Source: Hydractinia symbiolongicarpus
Taxonomy: Eukaryota; Cnidaria; Hydrozoa; Anthoathecata; Hydractiniidae
Direction: 5' to 3'
Assembly: GCF_029227915.1 (NCBI RefSeq)
Contig: NC_079884.1
Span: 12,026,001 to 12,090,000, forward strand
Length of the DNA stretch: 64,000 nucleotides
Shown here: piece after piece, positions 60,048 to 64,000 of the stretch
Layout: each line of letters opens with the position of its first letter
How positions within the stretch are numbered: the first letter of the stretch is position 1
Position numbers and translations under genes: made by a program
The notes under the pieces: model-generated
The model's input: only the letters and a program-made list of their open reading frames with translations
Told to the model about the DNA's origin: nothing
The model's database searches: none

Positions 60048-60676
60048 GAGTTAAGCGGACAAATCAGCGTCTTATAGCCAATTAACAACCTCCCCAGGAT
60101 CTTGTCGCCCCTGAGCAATTTATTATTACAGAGCGGCTTTTTCGCCACTATCAAATTAATCAAGAGGGTAAAATAACATAGGAACGTGTTGGATAGCCAT
60201 TCATAGAAGCTTTTTTAAGCAACACGTGGATCAAATACTTAAAAAAAGAAACAACTAGTAAACAACAGCCCAGCCCCGAAATGAGTAAATAAAAAATGAA
60301 GAGAAAAACAACCAACCAATATTTTCGGAAAAAAACGTTATAATAAAGTTCTCAGAGAATAGGCAACAAGTCACAATTACAGTTAAGCCTGTAAATAAGT
60401 CATTATAAGCTTTTTCCGTCGTGATCCTTTTTTTTAAAAAAAATTCCTTAAATATGTCCTTTTAATGACTTTGACCGTTCCGTAATAACAGGTCAGGGGC
60501 AATAAGACCCTAGGGATGAGGTTATCCTGTGCGCTACCTGAATGAGATTTTCCACTGACCCAAAGTCCCGCAACGATAACAGATAGACATTAGCTCCCAA
60601 CTTAACAGATTTTCCCATTAAAAAAAACGAACACGGCGGAAGTGATGTTACAGGGTTTGGCAACTTCGACAAGGAT

Positions 60677-60722
60677 CGCATCCCTGTTAGTGTCAACAAC
60701 AGTTGACACTAACAGAGATGCG
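60677..60722. repeat. Long hairpin with 21-bp arms
   Basis: CGCATC-C-CTGTTAGTGTCAAC (60677-60697) pairs with GTTGACACTAACAG-A-GATGCG (60702-60722) with a single mismatch and the loop AACA. It has no coding frame and no poly-T terminator next to it. Confidence 0.85.
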
Positions 60723-61567
60723 TCGTGATTTAAACTTAACGAACGGCACAATCCGTTAAGCCATAAAATAAATGACTTACCAATGTCACATGCAAAAGCA
60801 TTTCTGTAGTAGGTAAGAATTATTTAAGAAGGATTAGAAGAATATAGTTAAAATTTAATTGCAGTTCCTCTTGGATTTTATGTTACCAAAAAATCTTTAA
60901 TCTTCATTAATAGCCATTTTCCTGCTTTTTTTAACTACACAAAGTACGCGCGTGCCTGTTGTTTTTAAAATGAAACAAAACTATACCGCAATTCTTTAAG
61001 GGGTTCATAGTTCTGTACCAGGGGAGCACAGGTCTTTAAAAATCGTATGAATTGATTTGACCTGCGAAAAAATATTTTTGAAACTCTGTTTTCGTAATGG
61101 AATTTTTCATTACCCGAGACATCACGCAGACACATGGAAGTGGTGCACTATATGATGTGTAAACAAACAGAACTGACTGATTGGTGTTAGCTTGACCCAA
61201 AGCCTCCTGTTTGTACGTTTGTATTCGTTTAAAATTATCATTTTTCCTACAATCGAATACAATAAACATAAAATAGAATAAATATGCATTAATTATATTA
61301 ATTAAATATGCTCTTTTATTTTTATAATTCTCTTTTCACTTTTGGTGCAGACGAGAGACAGTCCAAGAATTGCAAATTTAAAAAAGGGTTTACATTGTTT
61401 AGCTATATTAATATAGATGAGATCTGATATTGCAAATAAGTATTTTTTGCTTTCTTATTAACAGTTTTCTCCAATATTTTACAGCATGAAATTCGTTTAG
61501 CTATCAATTCTCCATTATTTGCATTATAAGATTTTAGAAAAAAGTTGTGGCAAATAGCTGGCTAAAT

Positions 61568-61793
61568 AATTAGCTGCTCACACAGCTTATAAAAATGTCA
61601 ATAAGACCACATAAATTTTGTGTTTTGTTCTTTGAAATAATTTGCTGCCTGGCTAAATATTTTTCTAAGTTTTATAGCTACAGTCAGATGTTGTATATAT
61701 AAAACTTCTACTAATTTCACTTTTGTAACAAGACAGTAATGATATAGGATAATTATACATGCAGCAGAGAATTAGCTGCTCACACAGCTTATA
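61568..61793. repeat. 24-bp direct repeat, 202 nt apart
   Basis: The segment starting AATTAGCTGCTCACACAGCT is identical over 24 nt at 61568-61591 and 61770-61793. The second copy ends 5 nt from the stop codon of the minus-strand gene at 61799, so it lies in its 3' UTR. It may be the long terminal part of a small element. Confidence 0.7.
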
Positions 61794-61798
61794 TTCTA

Positions 61799-62042
61799 TT
61801 AGTAGTCTTTTTTACTTTTCCTGATTTTCTTTAATAGCGACGATCCAACAGGCACCTCAGTTCTATAGTATGTTCTGTTTCAATAAAAAAAAAAACAAGA
61901 CAAAGAAGAAACCTACATAGGGAAGATATTGTACTTACTTTGAATACTTTGAAGTAGATTTTGTGAGATCTTCACGCATCCAACTCGGATTGCGTATTAT
62001 ATGTGCAAATAGATAGACAACAGCAAATAAATGTGCATGTCC
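61799..62042 (-). CDS. Last two exons of an unrecognised gene
   Basis: Two exons join in phase. The first, 61939-62042, ends in a strong donor (GTAAGTAC). The second, 61799-61874, is preceded by TTTTATTGAAACAG and ends in TAA at 61799-61801. Together they read HLFAVVYLFAHIIRNPSWMR, EDLTKSTSKYSKTYYRTEVP, VGSSLLKKIRKSKKDY. There is a hydrophobic start, a charged middle and a strongly basic C-terminus, as in a membrane protein with a cytosolic KKxx-like tail. I do not recognise the family. The acceptor at 62043 has a poor polypyrimidine tract, so the upstream edge is uncertain, and the rest of the gene must lie at higher coordinates or outside the window. Confidence 0.45.
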
Positions 62043-64000
62043 CTATGCTATATAATTAAATTTGATTTACCAATTTGATCTTTATATTTAAAGTGATCAA
62101 TGGGTTATATACTTTCAAACACCCAAGAGATTTATCTTTTTCTCATATGACCTTGCCTAAAAGTGAAATTTGTCATGCTTTTTCTTTTTTTAATTTCTGA
62201 AATGTGATTTCTAAGAAAGATTACTTGCTACGTTAGGCACCTAATATGATGCTGCCTGCAGTATATATACAGTTAAAACCCATAGATATTCGTTTTGCAT
62301 GTATTAGTTTTAGTGTGATTGTGTTACTATGATATAAGATCTACTAGTATAAAAATGTGTTATTTAGAAACAAAATGCATCAAGCAAAACAAAGTTTCAA
62401 GTGATGTCCTACTGAAAGGTGAGTTTTTTTGTATTTCTTTTTCTTTTAATGCATGGCTTACATCACACTCATTTCTTCTGGTTTAGTGTTTATTTTTAAT
62501 GCAGTTATTACAAATATTTTAGTGTACTTAAAAGCATTAAGGTTGTTGTTCTGACCAGCACAATATTCTTGTATATATACTTTAATTTTAACATTTTTTA
62601 ATATTTTTACCAGGAATTAATAATTAAGTCCTGGGCACTAGGTTGTGAAATACCTGTCAATTAAACCTCAAAATGATACCTGCTATTATTGCTCTATTAC
62701 CAGAATCAAATCATATCAATGTGCTCAATGTCATCTCATTGGAAAGATATAAATAGATTAGAATTATGTTCAACATAAAAGAAAGATGATCTCCAGAATT
62801 GTGTTTCAGAGAGAGCTCGTAATATTAGCACTGGAAAAGCAAAAGCAATAGAAAGTTTAAGCAATTTTACAGTGTGAAAAAAATTAAATCACGTAGTTGA
62901 AGCAAGATTACGTAGATATAGGATCGCACATATTAATGTACGCATATTATCCCGTTGGTACTATTTTCTTTTTTGAATGTATAAACTTTAAATTTCACAA
63001 TAAATGACAGAAAATATAAAACCTGCACCACAATATAACCCGCACCAACAGTGGAAGTTGTAAAAATCAACTTATAACCCGCAGGTTATATACTGGAAAA
63101 TTCGGTAAGAGTTTGACTGTAAAAATCCGAGCTTATTCTCAACAGAAAGTGACATGTGGGATTCCTACCAGGAGAATGTGTCTGTGCGTTTTAGAACCTT
63201 TGAGGGATCACAAAAATTATTAATAAATAACCTTAAAAAAGGCAAGGGAACCTTGAAATTGTAAAAAAAAAAATCACTAATAGTCAGGTTAAGGCAAATA
63301 ATTATTTAAAGATGGCCCTTGTACATTTTTTATTATTGATTCATAAACATATGGCTAAAATTTAATTAACATTTTTTTTCTTTTTAAATTGTTATATTAT
63401 TTTGAATGCATTTTTGAAAACACAAGAGGATAAATACAATGTCTTTAAAAGCATTTAGTGATGATGGCAAAAATTGTTTTAAATTTTTAAACCACTTATT
63501 AATATTGGTTATATTATGTAGAAACACATTTTTTATACTATGTTTCCCTAGAGTTTTCATATTTCACATTCCTAAATCATGATTAGTTAATTTGCTAATC
63601 ATATCTTTAGTGTAGTTTTTAGCAAGCTCCGGTTTTTGTTTAAAAAACATTGAGGAATAAAAATTACTTACTTTAAATAATCACTTTGCCTTCTGTTATA
63701 ATATGCATGCATTTCTAATATTCAATTGTTTAACATCATCGTCATTTTCAATGTATGAATTTTTATCTTTATCAAACATTTTTCACAACACATGATTTCA
63801 CACAAAAAAATCATTAACGTTGTTAATGATTTTTTTCTAAAGAAAGTTTGAAAGAAGGTCTTTCATCATTTGCTGCTTTATATAAATGCGTGTGAGAAGT
63901 TACTCATCAATAAATGTTAGTAATTGCAATGTAGTTCTCTTGGGTTCTTTGTAAATTTGTAAACATTGTTAGATAGAGAAGGAGTATTATTTTGATCTTA
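62043..64000. other. AT-rich stretch at the right edge
   Basis: Nothing coding can be supported. It should be intron or upstream sequence of the gene ending at 61799. A perfect hairpin lies at 63814-63846. A short plus-strand frame at 62355-62418 followed by GTGAGT was considered and not called. Confidence 0.4.
63814..63846. repeat. Perfect 15-bp hairpin with 3-nt loop
   Basis: AAAAAAATCATTAAC (63814-63828) and GTTAATGATTTTTTT (63832-63846) flank GTT. It resembles a pol III-style stem with a T run on either strand, but no RNA gene is evident beside it. Confidence 0.85.

Larger units (their letters stand above)
57512..61798. other. Intergenic, repeat-rich stretch upstream of the S49 gene
   Basis: No coding exon is supported. 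It holds two fold-back elements of the CCTCGTCCCCAGG family (59153-59203, 59956-60047), a lone related piece at about 60489-60516, a long hairpin at 60677-60722 and a direct repeat at 61568/61770. Short frames between 59.1 and 60.7 kb run through these repeats and are not genes. Confidence 0.5.

Noticed and set aside
62355-62418. Plus-strand ATG frame (MCYLETKCIKQNKVSSDVLL) followed by a GTGAGT donor, possible first exon
   Set aside because: No downstream partner exon could be found and the composition is not distinctive.
1-64000. CRISPR arrays, prophage, bacterial operons
   Set aside because: Spliceosomal introns throughout and animal gene families; short tandem repeats present are microsatellites without spacer structure.

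Overview
The window is a strongly AT-rich, intron-rich metazoan nuclear sequence. Protein families, gene structure and the mix of repeats (a CR1/L2-like LINE, fold-back elements built on CCTCGTCCCCAGGG, and decayed THAP, SWIM/YqaJ-like and BEN-like fragments) point to a cnidarian, most likely a hydrozoan. The species cannot be fixed from the sequence alone. All gene models below were built by hand from splice sites, reading phase and family similarity.

Left third (1-21.1 kb, minus strand): three tandem, head-to-tail paralogues of the mitochondrial succinate-hydroxymethylglutarate CoA-transferase SUGCT. Copy C has only its first two coding exons in the window (1101-1209, 667-724). Copy A is complete in 9 exons (6191-8639). 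Copy B is complete in 12 exons (13032-21138) and carries a degraded LINE in an intron. Between C and A lie a well-conserved SRP (7SL) RNA gene (minus, about 2973-3268) and a scrambled mobile-element remnant (about 3.6-5.35 kb).

Middle (23.3-34.7 kb, plus strand): a complete 22-exon gene for the cis-Golgi golgin GM130 (GOLGA2), 1060 codons, divergently oriented from SUGCT-B. An intronless minus-strand coiled-coil gene of unknown function follows (37.2-38.0 kb).

Right half (minus strand): a 21-exon M1-family membrane aminopeptidase (39.8-50.5 kb, 963 residues), an intronless KICS2 gene (subunit of KICSTOR, 51.2-52.6 kb), an intronless S49 (SppA-type) protease with a likely mitochondrial presequence (56.6-57.5 kb), and the last two exons of an unrecognised gene (61.8-62.0 kb). 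The intergenic DNA between them is repeat-derived.

The genes do not form one pathway: mitochondrial glutarate handling, Golgi structure, nutrient sensing to mTORC1 and two proteases lie side by side. The points most worth a second look are: the three SUGCT copies with unequal intron content but exactly matching coding lengths; strong 3' splice sites 10-15 nt upstream of several start codons (possible spliced-leader acceptors); a CxxC at the GM130 C-terminus; the altered GAMEN motif of the aminopeptidase; and the inverted THAP/YqaJ composite remnant.
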